Shown: positions 25,690 to 33,293 of the stretch, in pieces
Layout of the letters: every line of letters begins with the position of its first letter
Position numbering within the stretch: the stretch's first letter is position 1
Origin: Pseudomonadota bacterium
Lineage (GTDB): Bacteria > Pseudomonadota > Alphaproteobacteria > Rhizobiales > Beijerinckiaceae
Length of the DNA stretch: 38,989 bases
Direction of reading: 5' to 3'
Assembly (NCBI GenBank): GCA_021781815.1
Contig: JAJXWB010000033.1
Location: 1 to 38,989 of the forward strand
Translations under genes and position numbers: made by a program
The notes under the pieces: generated by a model
Told to the model about the DNA's origin: nothing
The model's database searches: none
Seen by the model: the letters and a program-made list of their open reading frames with translations, nothing else

Positions 25690-26046
25690 ATGATGAAGGA
25701 AGCATGGCCGACCGAATTGCGACTGCACGACAACGGAACCCGACTGTCGATTCAGTTCGACGACGCCTCGTCCTACGATCTGTCGGCTGAGTATCTGCGC
25801 GTCGAAAGCCCGAGCGCGGAGGTGCAGGGCCATAGCCCGGCCGAGCGCAAGACCGTGGGCGGCAAGCGCGCCGTGCGCATCGTGGAGGTCGCGCCTGTCG
25901 GCAATTACGCCGTGCGTCTCGATTTCGACGACGGGCATAATACAGGAATTTATTCATGGGCTTATTTTGCGCAACTCGGACGCGAGCAGGACGCCAAATG
26001 GGCGGCCTACCTCTCGGAGCTGGCTGCCAAGGGGCTTTCGCGCTGA
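25690..26046 (+). CDS. DUF971 (GBBH-like N-terminal domain) protein
   Basis: 118 residues from ATG 25690 (a second ATG follows immediately), with GGGGGAGAG upstream. The single domain is [20 protein letters not shown], then [20 protein letters not shown] and [19 protein letters not shown], ending with [10 protein letters not shown]. This is the pattern of DUF971, the small domain also found at the N-terminus of gamma-butyrobetaine hydroxylase. Stand-alone copies often lie near Mrp or molybdenum-cofactor genes, and here it is divergent from moaA. Function unknown, though a link to Fe-S or Mo-enzyme maturation has been proposed from context. Confidence 0.85.
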   Translation: MMKEAWPTELRLHDNGTRLSIQFDDASSYDLSAEYLRVESPSAEVQGHSPAERKTVGGKRAVRIVEVAPVGNYAVRLDFDDGHNTGIYSWAYFAQLGREQDAKWAAYLSELAAKGLSR

Positions 26047-26049
26047 AAC

Positions 26050-26076
26050 GAAAAAGGCCGGGCAACGCCCGGCCTT
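26050..26076 (-). terminator. Strong intrinsic terminator of the L,D-transpeptidase gene
   Basis: The stem AAGGCCGGGC/GCCCGGCCTT is perfect over 10 bp with a 3-nt loop (26054-26076). On the minus strand it is followed by TTTCGTTT after two T of the stem, giving TTTTT. It lies 23 bp past the transpeptidase stop. The stem also follows the DUF971 stop by a few bases and may act in both directions, though there is no U-run on the plus strand. Confidence 0.85.
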
Positions 26077-26098
26077 CCGAATCCTGTTGCGTTGCAGG

Positions 26099-26698
26099 TC
26101 AGCGCTGGACGACGACCTTGGTCCCCACGCGGACACGGTCGTAAAGATCGATCACGTCGTCGTTCGTCATCCGGATGCAGCCGGACGACACGGCTTGCCC
26201 GATCGTCTCCGGTTCGTTCGAGCCGTGGATGCGATACAGCGTGCCGCCCAGATACATGGCGCGAGCGCCGAGCGGGTTGTCGATGCCGCCAGCCATGTGG
26301 CGCGGCAGGTCTGGACGGCGGCGCAGCATCTGGGACGGGGGCGTCCAGTCCGGCCATTCGCGCTTCTGCGAGACGACCCGGGTTCCGGACCATTCGAAGC
26401 CCGGGCGGCCGACGCCGACGCCGTACTTGATCGCCTGCCCACCCGGCAGCACATAGTAAAGCCGCCGCTCCGCGGTCGAGATGACGATCGTGCCCGGCGT
26501 GTAATTTCCGGAGAAATAGACAGTCTCGCGCGGTATCGCGGTTGCGAGCGGACGGCCGTCGCTTCCAAGAGCGTTCGGGTTCTGAACCAGCGGCTGATGG
26601 GTCAGCGGGTCGATGTCCACGCCCTGAGCCGCCGATGCGGCGCTGATAGCCGCGAAACCGGCAAGCGCGCAGGCGAATGCAAAAATATGTCGCCTCAT
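26099..26698 (-). CDS. Periplasmic L,D-transpeptidase (YkuD domain)
   Basis: 199 residues from the ATG at 26698 with AAAGGGA upstream. Signal peptide MRRHIFAFACALAGFAAISA, cleavage near ASA|AQG. The YkuD domain begins at TPGTIVISTAERRLYYVLPG and contains the catalytic motif HGSNEPETIGQAVSSGCIRM, with His158 and nucleophile Cys174. It would cross-link peptidoglycan 3-3 or attach an outer-membrane protein to it. The segment WPDWTPPSQMLRRRPDLP is typical of the short alphaproteobacterial ErfK/YbiS type. Monocistronic between two unrelated genes. Confidence 0.93.
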   Translation of the reverse strand: MRRHIFAFACALAGFAAISAASAAQGVDIDPLTHQPLVQNPNALGSDGRPLATAIPRETVYFSGNYTPGTIVISTAERRLYYVLPGGQAIKYGVGVGRPGFEWSGTRVVSQKREWPDWTPPSQMLRRRPDLPRHMAGGIDNPLGARAMYLGGTLYRIHGSNEPETIGQAVSSGCIRMTNDDVIDLYDRVRVGTKVVVQR

Positions 26699-26912
26699 TG
26701 AATATCCCTTTATTGTCTGATACTTGGCGCGTTCGACCTGCGGCGCAGGTCGATTCCTCGCATATTCTGGCGAATACATGACCCGGGCGCAACGCCGTCG
26801 CGTCCGCGTTGCGCGGTTTCCCGAACTGACGTTGCGATCGGGCCACAGCCGCCGCATTGCCACGGCAGGCTGGCGCGCAGGATCGGCGCGTCGCTGCGCA
26901 GCCCCTGTGAGC

Positions 26913-28538
26913 CTAGTTTGCGCGATAGGTCTTGAACCGCTCCCGCAGCGCCATTTTCTGCACTTTGCCGGTGCCGGTCATCGGAAACTCATCCAGGAAT
27001 TCGACAGCGTCCGGCATCCACCAGCTCGCGATCTTCGGGCGCATGTGATCGAGCAGCGTCCTGGCGTCGACGGTCGCGCCCTGCCTTCGCACGATGAGCA
27101 GCAGCGGCCGTTCCTGCCATTTTTCATGCGCGATGGCGATGACGGCGGCCTGCAGGACGTCGGGATGCGACAGGGCTGCGTCTTCGAGCTGGATCGAGGA
27201 GATCCACTCGCCGCCTGACTTGATCACGTCCTTGGAGCGATCGGTCAGCGACACATGGCCCTGCGGGTCGATGATCGCCATGTCGCCGGTGATCAGCCAG
27301 CCCTCCGGATCGAGGCCCTCGTTCAGTTTCATGTATCCCGACGATACCCACGGCCCCTTCGCGCGCAGATGGCCGACCGTCTTGCCGTCGCGCGGCAGTT
27401 CCTTGCCCTCGTCGTCGACGATACGCAGCGCGGTGCCGAAACAGGCGCGGCCCGAAACCATCCGGCGATCGATCTTCTCGCTGTCGCTGAGCTTGTCCGA
27501 GCCGGGCCGCAGACTCGGCATCGAGCAGCCCAGCGCCTCGGTCATGCCCCACGCCTGAATATAGTCGACGCCATAGTCCCGTTTGAGCTTCTCGACCATG
27601 GCGCGCGGCGGTGCGGAACCTGACGACAGGGTTGCGCGCAAGGTCGTGAACGTCTTGCCCGTTCGGCCGAGCCAGTCGAGCAGGATCAGCCAGAAGCTGG
27701 GTACGCCGGCCGACAGGGTGACGCCTTCGCCCTCAAGCAGTTCGTAGAGCTTGTCGGGCTCGTAGTTGCGGCCCGGCAGCACCAGCTTGGACCCTGTGAG
27801 CGGCGCCGTGAACGGCATGTTCCAGCCGTTGCCGTGAAACAGCGGCGCCATCGGCATCATCACCTCGCGCACGCCTTCCTTGTGGCCCGGCAGGAAATCG
27901 AACATCGAGCAAGTCAGGCTCTGCAGCACGGCGGCGCGGTGCGAATAGACGACGCCTTTAGGGTTCCCTGTCGTGCCGGACGTGTAGCAGATCGTCGAAG
28001 CGGTCTTCTCGTCGAAGGAAGGCCAGGAAAAGCCTGCGTCGTCCTCGGCTGCGAGCAGATCCTCGTAACAATGCGCGTTGGCGAGTTTCGTGTCCGGCAT
28101 GCGTTCGCGCGCGCACATGACGACAAATGCCTCGACCGTGGTCAGGGCCGGCGCAATCTGCTCGACCAGCGCCAGTGTGCCGCGGTCGATGAACAGCAGC
28201 CTGTCTTCCGCGTGGTTGACGATGTAGGAGATCTGGTCGGGAAACAGGCGCGGATTGATCGTGTGCAGCACATAGCCCATGCCCGGCGCCGCATAGAACA
28301 TCTCCCAATGGCGGTGGGTGTTCCAGGCGAGCGTGCCGACGCGGTCGCCTTCCTTCATGCCAAGGCGCTTCAGCGCCAGCGCCATGCGTTTGATGCGCGG
28401 ATGAGCCTGCGCATAATTGTAGCGATGGACATCGCCCTCGATCTCGCGGGCCACGACTTCCGCTTCGCCGTGATAATCGGCGGCGTACTGGATCATGCCG
28501 CTGATCAGCAGCGGCATGTCCATCATCAGTCCGAGCAT
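26913..28538 (-). CDS. Acyl-CoA ligase (medium/long-chain fatty acid or methylthiopropionate type)
   Basis: 541 residues, ATG at 28538 preceded by AGGAGG. An adenylate-forming enzyme of the ANL superfamily. The phosphate-binding loop YTSGTTGNPKGVVYSHRA is at about 191-208, the A5 motif QAWGMTEALG, the A7 motif GWLITGDMAII, the hinge DRSKDVIKSGGEWIS, and the terminal catalytic Lys in PMTGTGKVQKMALRE. The opening MLGLMMDMPLLISGMIQYA and LAWNTHRHWEMFYAAPGMGY match the AlkK/DmdB branch, whose members activate medium-chain fatty acids or 3-methylthiopropionate. The substrate cannot be separated by eye. Confidence 0.9.
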   Translation of the reverse strand: MLGLMMDMPLLISGMIQYAADYHGEAEVVAREIEGDVHRYNYAQAHPRIKRMALALKRLGMKEGDRVGTLAWNTHRHWEMFYAAPGMGYVLHTINPRLFPDQISYIVNHAEDRLLFIDRGTLALVEQIAPALTTVEAFVVMCARERMPDTKLANAHCYEDLLAAEDDAGFSWPSFDEKTASTICYTSGTTGNPKGVVYSHRAAVLQSLTCSMFDFLPGHKEGVREVMMPMAPLFHGNGWNMPFTAPLTGSKLVLPGRNYEPDKLYELLEGEGVTLSAGVPSFWLILLDWLGRTGKTFTTLRATLSSGSAPPRAMVEKLKRDYGVDYIQAWGMTEALGCSMPSLRPGSDKLSDSEKIDRRMVSGRACFGTALRIVDDEGKELPRDGKTVGHLRAKGPWVSSGYMKLNEGLDPEGWLITGDMAIIDPQGHVSLTDRSKDVIKSGGEWISSIQLEDAALSHPDVLQAAVIAIAHEKWQERPLLLIVRRQGATVDARTLLDHMRPKIASWWMPDAVEFLDEFPMTGTGKVQKMALRERFKTYRAN

Positions 28539-28850
28539 CCTGAACCTCCTCAAACGTCGTACAATTTTGCACGGCAATTATTTTTCTGGACGATAGGTGC
28601 GGCGTCGCGCTGTCGTCAATGACATTGGCGACTGGAATTCTCTCGCGATGACGATTTGGCTCGACCTGAGCGCGGCGACGACGGGGGCTGCCACCCACGT
28701 CTTTTGCGGTGCAGCAAGCCTCGACTCTCGCGGCGGCGCGTGGCGGTCGTGCGCTCCGGGACGCAACGACGCGTCCGGCGGCGCCGAAACCGCTCCGTCA
28801 ATTTTGCGCCCGGCGGCGATGGAACAAGGGGCGGCGCAGGCTGCGTCGCG
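28539..28850. other. 312-bp gap without a gene
   Basis: This lies between the start of the ligase gene and the end of the leftward kinase gene. It holds the ligase promoter and the end of the kinase transcript. Only compositionally Arg-rich open frames without features occur here. I see no strong hairpin with a U-run. Confidence 0.5.
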
Positions 28851-30218
28851 TCAGGGAAACGCCGCCGGCAACGCCACGCGCGCAATCAGGCCCTGTGGAC
28901 TGCGGTTGGCCAGTTCGAGCCTGCCGCCGGCTTTCTCCACGAGCGACTTGACGATCGAAAGGCCGAGGCCGAACCCGCTTCCTACGGTCATGGTGCGCGC
29001 CTGCTCGCCGCGCGCGAACGGTTCGAGCAAGCGTGCGCGTTCGCTCACCGGAATGCCCGGTCCATCGTCGGCCACTTCCACTTCGATGAAGCCCTTGCGC
29101 GGCGAAGCGGCGCTGATCACGGCGCAGCTTCCGTGCGTGACAGCGTTTTCGACCAGGTTCGAGAACAGACGGTTCAATTCGCTCAGCGATCCGTAGACCG
29201 TCTGATGCTCGCCGCCGAGATAGACGACGGAATGGCCCATGTCCGAGAACTGGTCGGCGATCGTCTGCAGCACGCTGTCGAGATCGATCAGGCTGCGTTC
29301 GGCGTTGTCCTGTTCGCCGCGCAGATAGAGAAGGTTTTTGTGGAGCATGGAATCCATGATCTCGGCGTCGCTCAGCATCTTGGCCTTCAGGCTCGCGTCC
29401 GTGATGAATTCCGAGCGTAGGCGGATGCGCGTGATGATCGTCCGCAGATCGTGGCTGATCGCCGCCAGCGCGCGGCTGCGCGAGACGATCATCGCCTGAA
29501 TGCGGCCCTGCATGCGATTCAGCGCGCGGGAGAGATCCCGCACTTCCTTCGGACCATCCTCGACGATCGGCTGGAACTTGTCGGCCTCGTCCGGAAACCG
29601 CTCGGCCTGCCGGGCAAGTTTGACCAACGGCGCGACCACGGCGCCCGACAGCCAGACGGTCAGGACCGCGACGCACAAAAAGAAAAATGCTGCGGAGCGT
29701 TCCCATATACGCAGCGACAACGCTTCCCAGAAACCCTGCGAGGGGCCGGCGTTCGGCGGCGCAGATGTGCGGCGGGCCTCCAGTTGCCGGACGACGGCGA
29801 AGCCGCCCTTGTGCAGCGCAACAACAAATTCGTCGCGAGAGTCCGCGCCGGGCGCAGGATGGACGAGCACACGCGCGCCGCTCCACAGGCGCTCCTTCAG
29901 CATGGAAACGTCTCGGTCCTTATCCGTTGGCTCGCTGCCGGGCGGCGCGTCGTCGCGAACGGAAAAGCGCACCCACGGCGAGGTGCGCGCCAGTTCGGAA
30001 AGAACCTGGCCGCGCGCCGACGCATCGGCGGAATCGATCGCCAGCAGCGCGCTCGCGATCAGCTCTCCCGGCTCGACCACCGGCACGCGCCAGGACGGAT
30101 CCCGGAATAGATAGGTCGATGTCACGAATGTCTGGAAAATGGCGATGACGATGAACATCAGCAGGGCGATCTGGGCGGCCATGCCGTCGGGCCGCAGACG
30201 CCGGAACGACGCTTTCAT
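28851..30218 (-). CDS. EnvZ-like sensor histidine kinase with altered H-box
   Basis: 455 residues. TM1 is about 14-34 and a periplasmic domain of roughly 140 residues follows. TM2 is about 180-200 (AAFFFLCVAVLTVWLSGAVV), then a HAMP domain (APLVKLARQAERFPDE...EVRDLSRALNRM) and the phosphoacceptor His256 in AAISHDLRTIITRIRLR. The ATPase part has N-box NLVENAVTH, G1 VADDGPGIP and G2 GSGFGLGLSIVKSL. In EnvZ-type kinases HDLRT is normally followed by Pro; here it is Ile (codons ACG ATC ATC ACG). Its ATG overlaps the stop of the regulator gene by four bases (ATGA), so the pair is coupled. Confidence 0.92.
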   Translation of the reverse strand: MKASFRRLRPDGMAAQIALLMFIVIAIFQTFVTSTYLFRDPSWRVPVVEPGELIASALLAIDSADASARGQVLSELARTSPWVRFSVRDDAPPGSEPTDKDRDVSMLKERLWSGARVLVHPAPGADSRDEFVVALHKGGFAVVRQLEARRTSAPPNAGPSQGFWEALSLRIWERSAAFFFLCVAVLTVWLSGAVVAPLVKLARQAERFPDEADKFQPIVEDGPKEVRDLSRALNRMQGRIQAMIVSRSRALAAISHDLRTIITRIRLRSEFITDASLKAKMLSDAEIMDSMLHKNLLYLRGEQDNAERSLIDLDSVLQTIADQFSDMGHSVVYLGGEHQTVYGSLSELNRLFSNLVENAVTHGSCAVISAASPRKGFIEVEVADDGPGIPVSERARLLEPFARGEQARTMTVGSGFGLGLSIVKSLVEKAGGRLELANRSPQGLIARVALPAAFP

Positions 30219-30925
30219 CGGCGCGCGACCTGCGTGGCGAACAGATAGCCTTCCGAACGCACCGTCTGGATCAGTTTCGGGCTCCTTGCGTCGGTTTCAA
30301 GCTTCTGCCGCAGGCGGCTGATGAGCGTGTCGATGCTGCGTTCCGCCGGGCCTTCGACCGGGCCGTGCGTCAGGCTCAGCAACTGGTCGCGCGACAGAAC
30401 GCGATTGGGATGCTCGCACAGCGCGTAGAGCAGATCGAATTCGGCGGCCGTCATCGCCACCTTCGTACCCATCGGCGCAATCACTTCGCGCGCCGAGACA
30501 TTCACCCGCCAGCCTGCGAATTTATAGATTTGCCGTATCGAAGCGACAGAGCCTTCGTCGACCGAGCGGCGCAGGACCGCCCGGATCCGCGCCAGCAGTT
30601 CGCGCGGATTGAAGGGCTTGGAGACGTAATCGTCGGCGCCCATTTCGAGGCCGATGATCTTGTCGACATCGTCTCCCTGCGCCGTGACGATGATGATCGG
30701 GGTGGAGCGTTCGTTCCGAATGCGTCGGCAGATGGAAAGTCCGTCCTCGCCCGGAAGATTGATGTCGAGCAGGATGAGATCATAGACGTTCGCGCTGAGC
30801 GAGTCGTCCATTGCCGCCCCATTTTCGACCAGCGTCACGGAAATCTGGTTTGATTGCAGATAGCGCGAGATGAGAGCGCCAATCTCGGCGTCGTCTTCCA
30901 CGAGCAATACCGAGGTTATGTCCAC
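30215..30925 (-). CDS. OmpR/PhoB-family response regulator
   Basis: 236 residues from a GTG at 30925 (AAGG upstream). The longer open frame to 31249 has no receiver features before VDITSVLLVEDD. The receiver has the acidic pair Asp11-Asp12, phospho-acceptor Asp54 in LILLDINLPGEDG, Thr in IIIVTAQGDD and Lys in DDYVSKPFNPRELLARIRAV. The C-terminal winged helix is MTAAEFDLLYALCEHPNRVL...ERSIDTLISRLRQKLE...TVRSEGYLF. It is the cognate partner of the downstream kinase gene. Targets are unknown. Confidence 0.93.
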   Translation of the reverse strand: MDITSVLLVEDDAEIGALISRYLQSNQISVTLVENGAAMDDSLSANVYDLILLDINLPGEDGLSICRRIRNERSTPIIIVTAQGDDVDKIIGLEMGADDYVSKPFNPRELLARIRAVLRRSVDEGSVASIRQIYKFAGWRVNVSAREVIAPMGTKVAMTAAEFDLLYALCEHPNRVLSRDQLLSLTHGPVEGPAERSIDTLISRLRQKLETDARSPKLIQTVRSEGYLFATQVARR

Positions 30926-31475
30926 TGTTAATGACCTTGATTGCGCCGGACGCGGCGCTGTCGCGCGCCTGCCGGACATGAACGTGACGTCAGGCCGGTT
31001 CGCCCGGCCTCTCCAGCCCAAGGCAATCATTTCCCGGGTTTCTTGTCGATATCGACGCCTTGACGCCAGCGCGCCAGACACATTCTGGAAATGAAACGGG
31101 GCGACGCGACAAATTCCTGCGAAAGCGCGGGGGCTATGCTGTCCTGTCGCTGCATGGCGTGCGCCGAGCTGGTTCGGCGCACGCAGCAACGGCGCCGGTG
31201 TCGGCGAGCCGCGAAGCGGCGGTCGACGCGGCGGCGCAACCCGCACCAACCCCTGCGGGTTGCGCCAGCCGCGATCTTGTCGACGCCCGACCTCCCGATC
31301 GCGACAGGCCAGGCGGGCATGCGTGCCTGCTCTGGTGGAAATCGGCGCCGTGCAAAACCAGTTCGGATACGTTCACGACGGCCGCCGTGTGCGTCCGGCG
31401 ACGGCCTGCGCGGCTGCCGAATCGAGCGCCGCCCGCGCGCCGCAGGTGGAAATGAAGTCTGACAAGACGAACAAA
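30926..31475. other. 550-bp stretch between regulator gene and tRNA fragment, no confident gene
   Basis: It contains the two-component promoter near its left end. Several plus-strand frames cross it (for example up to 31455 or 31505), but they are Arg/Ala/Pro-rich, overlap one another and one ends in the tRNA fragment (the artefact WARQGLNL). A GC palindrome GGTTGCGCCAGC-like stretch near 31257 is imperfect. Nothing here can be supported as a gene. Confidence 0.5.
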
Positions 31476-31525
31476 TGGTGGGCGCGACAGGGATTGAACC
31501 TGTGACCCCTCCCGTGTGAAGGGAG
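31476..31525 (-). other. Attachment-site remnant: 3' half of tRNA-Val(CAC)
   Basis: On the minus strand this is an anticodon stem CTCCC/GGGAG around loop TTCACAC (anticodon CAC at 31516-31518), then the variable region, a T-arm with GGTTCAATCC, the acceptor strand CGCGCCC-type and the encoded CCA (31476-31478). Upstream of the anticodon stem, where the D-arm and 5' acceptor strand should be, the sequence is unrelated. Only the 3' half exists, the usual leftover when an element integrates into a tRNA gene. A dyad TGCGTGC-TAT-GCACGCA sits at 31563-31579 just inside. Confidence 0.85.
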
Positions 31526-31608
31526 CAGGCAAACAGGAGATATTCAAATTATTTCAGTAAGATGCGTGCTATGCACGCACCGGATGCTCGGAATTTGCAC
31601 AGGGGAGA

Positions 31609-32634
31609 TTATTTTCGACCTCTCTGTCTGGCTGGCGATTGTGCCGGCCGTGCGTCTGCTGGCCAAGGGAGCGCAGCGATAGTCTGCGCTCGGTGGCCAA
31701 CATTCAAGTGAGCATAGCGGCGCACCATCGATTCCGTCCTCCATCCGCCGAGCTCCATGAGCGCGACCAAATCGCGCGTGCCGCCATAGGTCCATGAAGC
31801 CCAAGAATGTCTGCAAACATGGGGCGTACAGTCTTCGATGGCGGCTCTGCGGCAAGCCCCCTTGAATGCAGTCTTGATCTGCCCGCCTGAGTCGCGCTTG
31901 GGCACATAGGGCTGCCCGTCCGGCCGACGAAACACGACCCCCTCACGATGGGGGAGCGCCTCCAGTGCGACAATTACTCTGTCGTGCAAAGGCACGCCGC
32001 GAGAATCGCCATTCTTTGTTTCCAAGAATTGCACTTCGCGTCGATCAAGGTCGACCTGTCGCCACTGCAATTTGAGCGCTTCGCCAAGCCGGGCTCCCGT
32101 GCCGAACAGGAAAATGAGCAATGGCTGGAGATGAGGAGACGCGGCGCCGATGAGGCGATCGGCCTCCTCCGGCGTCAGCCAACGGACGCGGCCTTTCGGC
32201 TGCCGGGGCCTTCGAATCCGGCGCGGCTCGCATAGACCGCGTGCCGCTGCGTATGAAAGGACCGCACAGACGGGCGTGTACGCTTGGCGATTGAGCGTAG
32301 CGGGCGAAGCACTTGGATATAGAGTCCGTGCCGCGCTATCGATCGCGCGCTGGTCAATTGCGGCAAGCGGCGTATCGCGAAAATGCTCGACGAGAGGCCG
32401 GAGAAACCGTCGCTCGCCGCCGCCCTTGATGTACTCGATTACGGCAGCGGGGAAGGTCACCGTCGATTTCAGACCGAAGATCGTCTGGTCGAGAATCTCT
32501 TTCTCGCGCTTGATGCGGATCGCTTCCGCGGCTGATCTGTCAGAAGTGCCAGTGCTTTCGTATACGCTCGTTCCCCGAATTGTTCCGCGTATGTGATAGT
32601 TTTTGCTGGCCTTTCGCCTGAAGAGTTTGAGCAT
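31609..32634 (-). CDS. int: Tyrosine recombinase (phage/island integrase)
   Basis: 341 residues. An N-terminal SAM-like/core-binding domain (about 55-140) is followed by the catalytic domain. All catalytic residues are visible: Arg182 (GTGARLGEAL), Lys207 (ETKNGDSR), His272 and Arg275 (HVCRHSWAS), Trp298 at the second His/Trp position (LGGWRTESM) and nucleophile Tyr307 (VRRYAHLN). It appears functional. It reads toward the tRNA-Val remnant 84 bp beyond its stop, so it is the likely enzyme for integration into that tRNA. Its 5' end overlaps the excisionase-like gene by 166 bp in another frame. Confidence 0.93.
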   Translation of the reverse strand: MLKLFRRKASKNYHIRGTIRGTSVYESTGTSDRSAAEAIRIKREKEILDQTIFGLKSTVTFPAAVIEYIKGGGERRFLRPLVEHFRDTPLAAIDQRAIDSAARTLYPSASPATLNRQAYTPVCAVLSYAAARGLCEPRRIRRPRQPKGRVRWLTPEEADRLIGAASPHLQPLLIFLFGTGARLGEALKLQWRQVDLDRREVQFLETKNGDSRGVPLHDRVIVALEALPHREGVVFRRPDGQPYVPKRDSGGQIKTAFKGACRRAAIEDCTPHVCRHSWASWTYGGTRDLVALMELGGWRTESMVRRYAHLNVGHRAQTIAALPWPADARPAQSPARQRGRK

Positions 32635-32807
32635 GGAAGCGCCTCATACAGTTGAACGATGTCGGCTTCGGCAAAGAGTCTACGCCTACCGAGTCGCCGA
32701 CCAAACGGGTGCAGACGTAGAAAATCGCTAAGCGTCCGGCGGCTGACCCGGAAACGCTCAGCGACCTCGGCGAGCGTGTAGAATTCCTGCATGGAATTCT
32801 GAGGCAT
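32469..32807 (-). CDS. Excisionase-like helix-turn-helix protein
   Basis: 112 residues (an internal ATG at 32792 is an alternative start). The N-terminal winged-helix domain FYTLAEVAERFRVSRRTLSD then FLRLHPFGRRLGRRRLFAEA has the MerR/HTH_17 form of AlpA/Xis proteins, about residues 8-57. The C-terminal tail is basic and Ser-rich and is encoded in the 166 bp that overlap the integrase start, so the tail may be less constrained. Upstream lie strong inverted repeats, likely operators or excision sites. Confidence 0.78.
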   Translation of the reverse strand: MPQNSMQEFYTLAEVAERFRVSRRTLSDFLRLHPFGRRLGRRRLFAEADIVQLYEALPCSNSSGERPAKTITYAEQFGERAYTKALALLTDQPRKRSASSARKRFSTRRSSV

Positions 32808-32834
32808 TGTCGGGGCTCGGAGTTAGTGGTCCGA

Positions 32835-32862
32835 CCCAAACGCTCGGTTCCGAGCGTTTGGG
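32835..32862. repeat. 13-bp inverted repeat upstream of the excisionase gene
   Basis: CCCAAACGCTCGG (32835-32847) and CCGAGCGTTTGGG (32850-32862) are a perfect dyad with a 2-bp centre, starting 28 bp before the excisionase ATG. The outer bases CCGA and TCGG extend it with a small bulge. The spacing suits a repressor operator or Xis/Int binding; no U-run follows. Confidence 0.7.
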
Positions 32863-32882
32863 CAAGTCGGCCCACCAGAAGC

Positions 32883-32941
32883 TCTGTCTGGTGGATAAAA
32901 TGCTCTAGACAGATGGGAACCATCTGTCTGGTTTTATCCAC
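32883..32941. repeat. Nested inverted repeats and direct nonamers upstream of int/xis
   Basis: Outer arms GTGGATAAAA (32891-32900) / TTTTATCCAC (32932-32941) enclose inner arms AGACAGATGG (32907-32916) / CCATCTGTCT (32920-32929), all perfect. The nonamer TCTGTCTGG occurs directly at 32883-32891 and 32923-32931, and again at 31623-31631 inside the end of the integrase gene beside the tRNA remnant. This looks like an array of recombinase/Xis arm sites or operators. Confidence 0.65.
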
Positions 32942-33138
32942 TAGCAGACCGGATCAAGCCAATCGCTGGCAGCGAGCAGCCGGCGGAGCGACCGGCAATG
33001 CGGATAATGGCACGGCCGTAGCGTCTCAGCCTCGCAGCACAAGTCGCGCGCTGAAGGGTCCGTTTGACAAGGCAGCGTGTTCGTGTCCCGCTGGGCATAG
33101 TCGCTAGCGGGTTGCTCTGGATTTGTTACAGTTTTCAT
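32941..33138 (-). CDS. Possible small Cys-rich protein
   Basis: 65 residues, ATG at 33138 with AGGAAG eleven bases before it. The sequence has seven-odd cysteines in the second half, including DLCCEAETLRPCHYPHC and a terminal PVC, a spacing that could bind zinc. It is upstream of the excisionase gene in the same direction and its stop touches the nested inverted repeats. No family recognised; it could be a chance frame. Confidence 0.35.
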   Translation of the reverse strand: MKTVTNPEQPASDYAQRDTNTLPCQTDPSARDLCCEAETLRPCHYPHCRSLRRLLAASDWLDPVC

Positions 33139-33293
33139 GTCGCTTCTTCCTACGAGTTGCGGCCAGGTTGTGACGGCGGTGGAACGCCGGTCACGACCGC
33201 CCCTGCAGACGCGCGCTGCGGGGGCTCACTCTTGAAGGCTGAGCCAAGCGCGTCCTGCGGGGCGGACGGCACTCGACCCGAGGCAATGGGGAA

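Noticed and set aside
31134-31547. Minus-strand frame and plus frames reading through the tRNA remnant (ending WARQGLNL)
   Set aside because: A known kind of artefact made by translating tRNA-Val sequence.
31476-31553. Full tRNA-Val gene
   Set aside because: The 5' acceptor strand and D-arm are missing; upstream bases do not pair, so only the 3' half is called.
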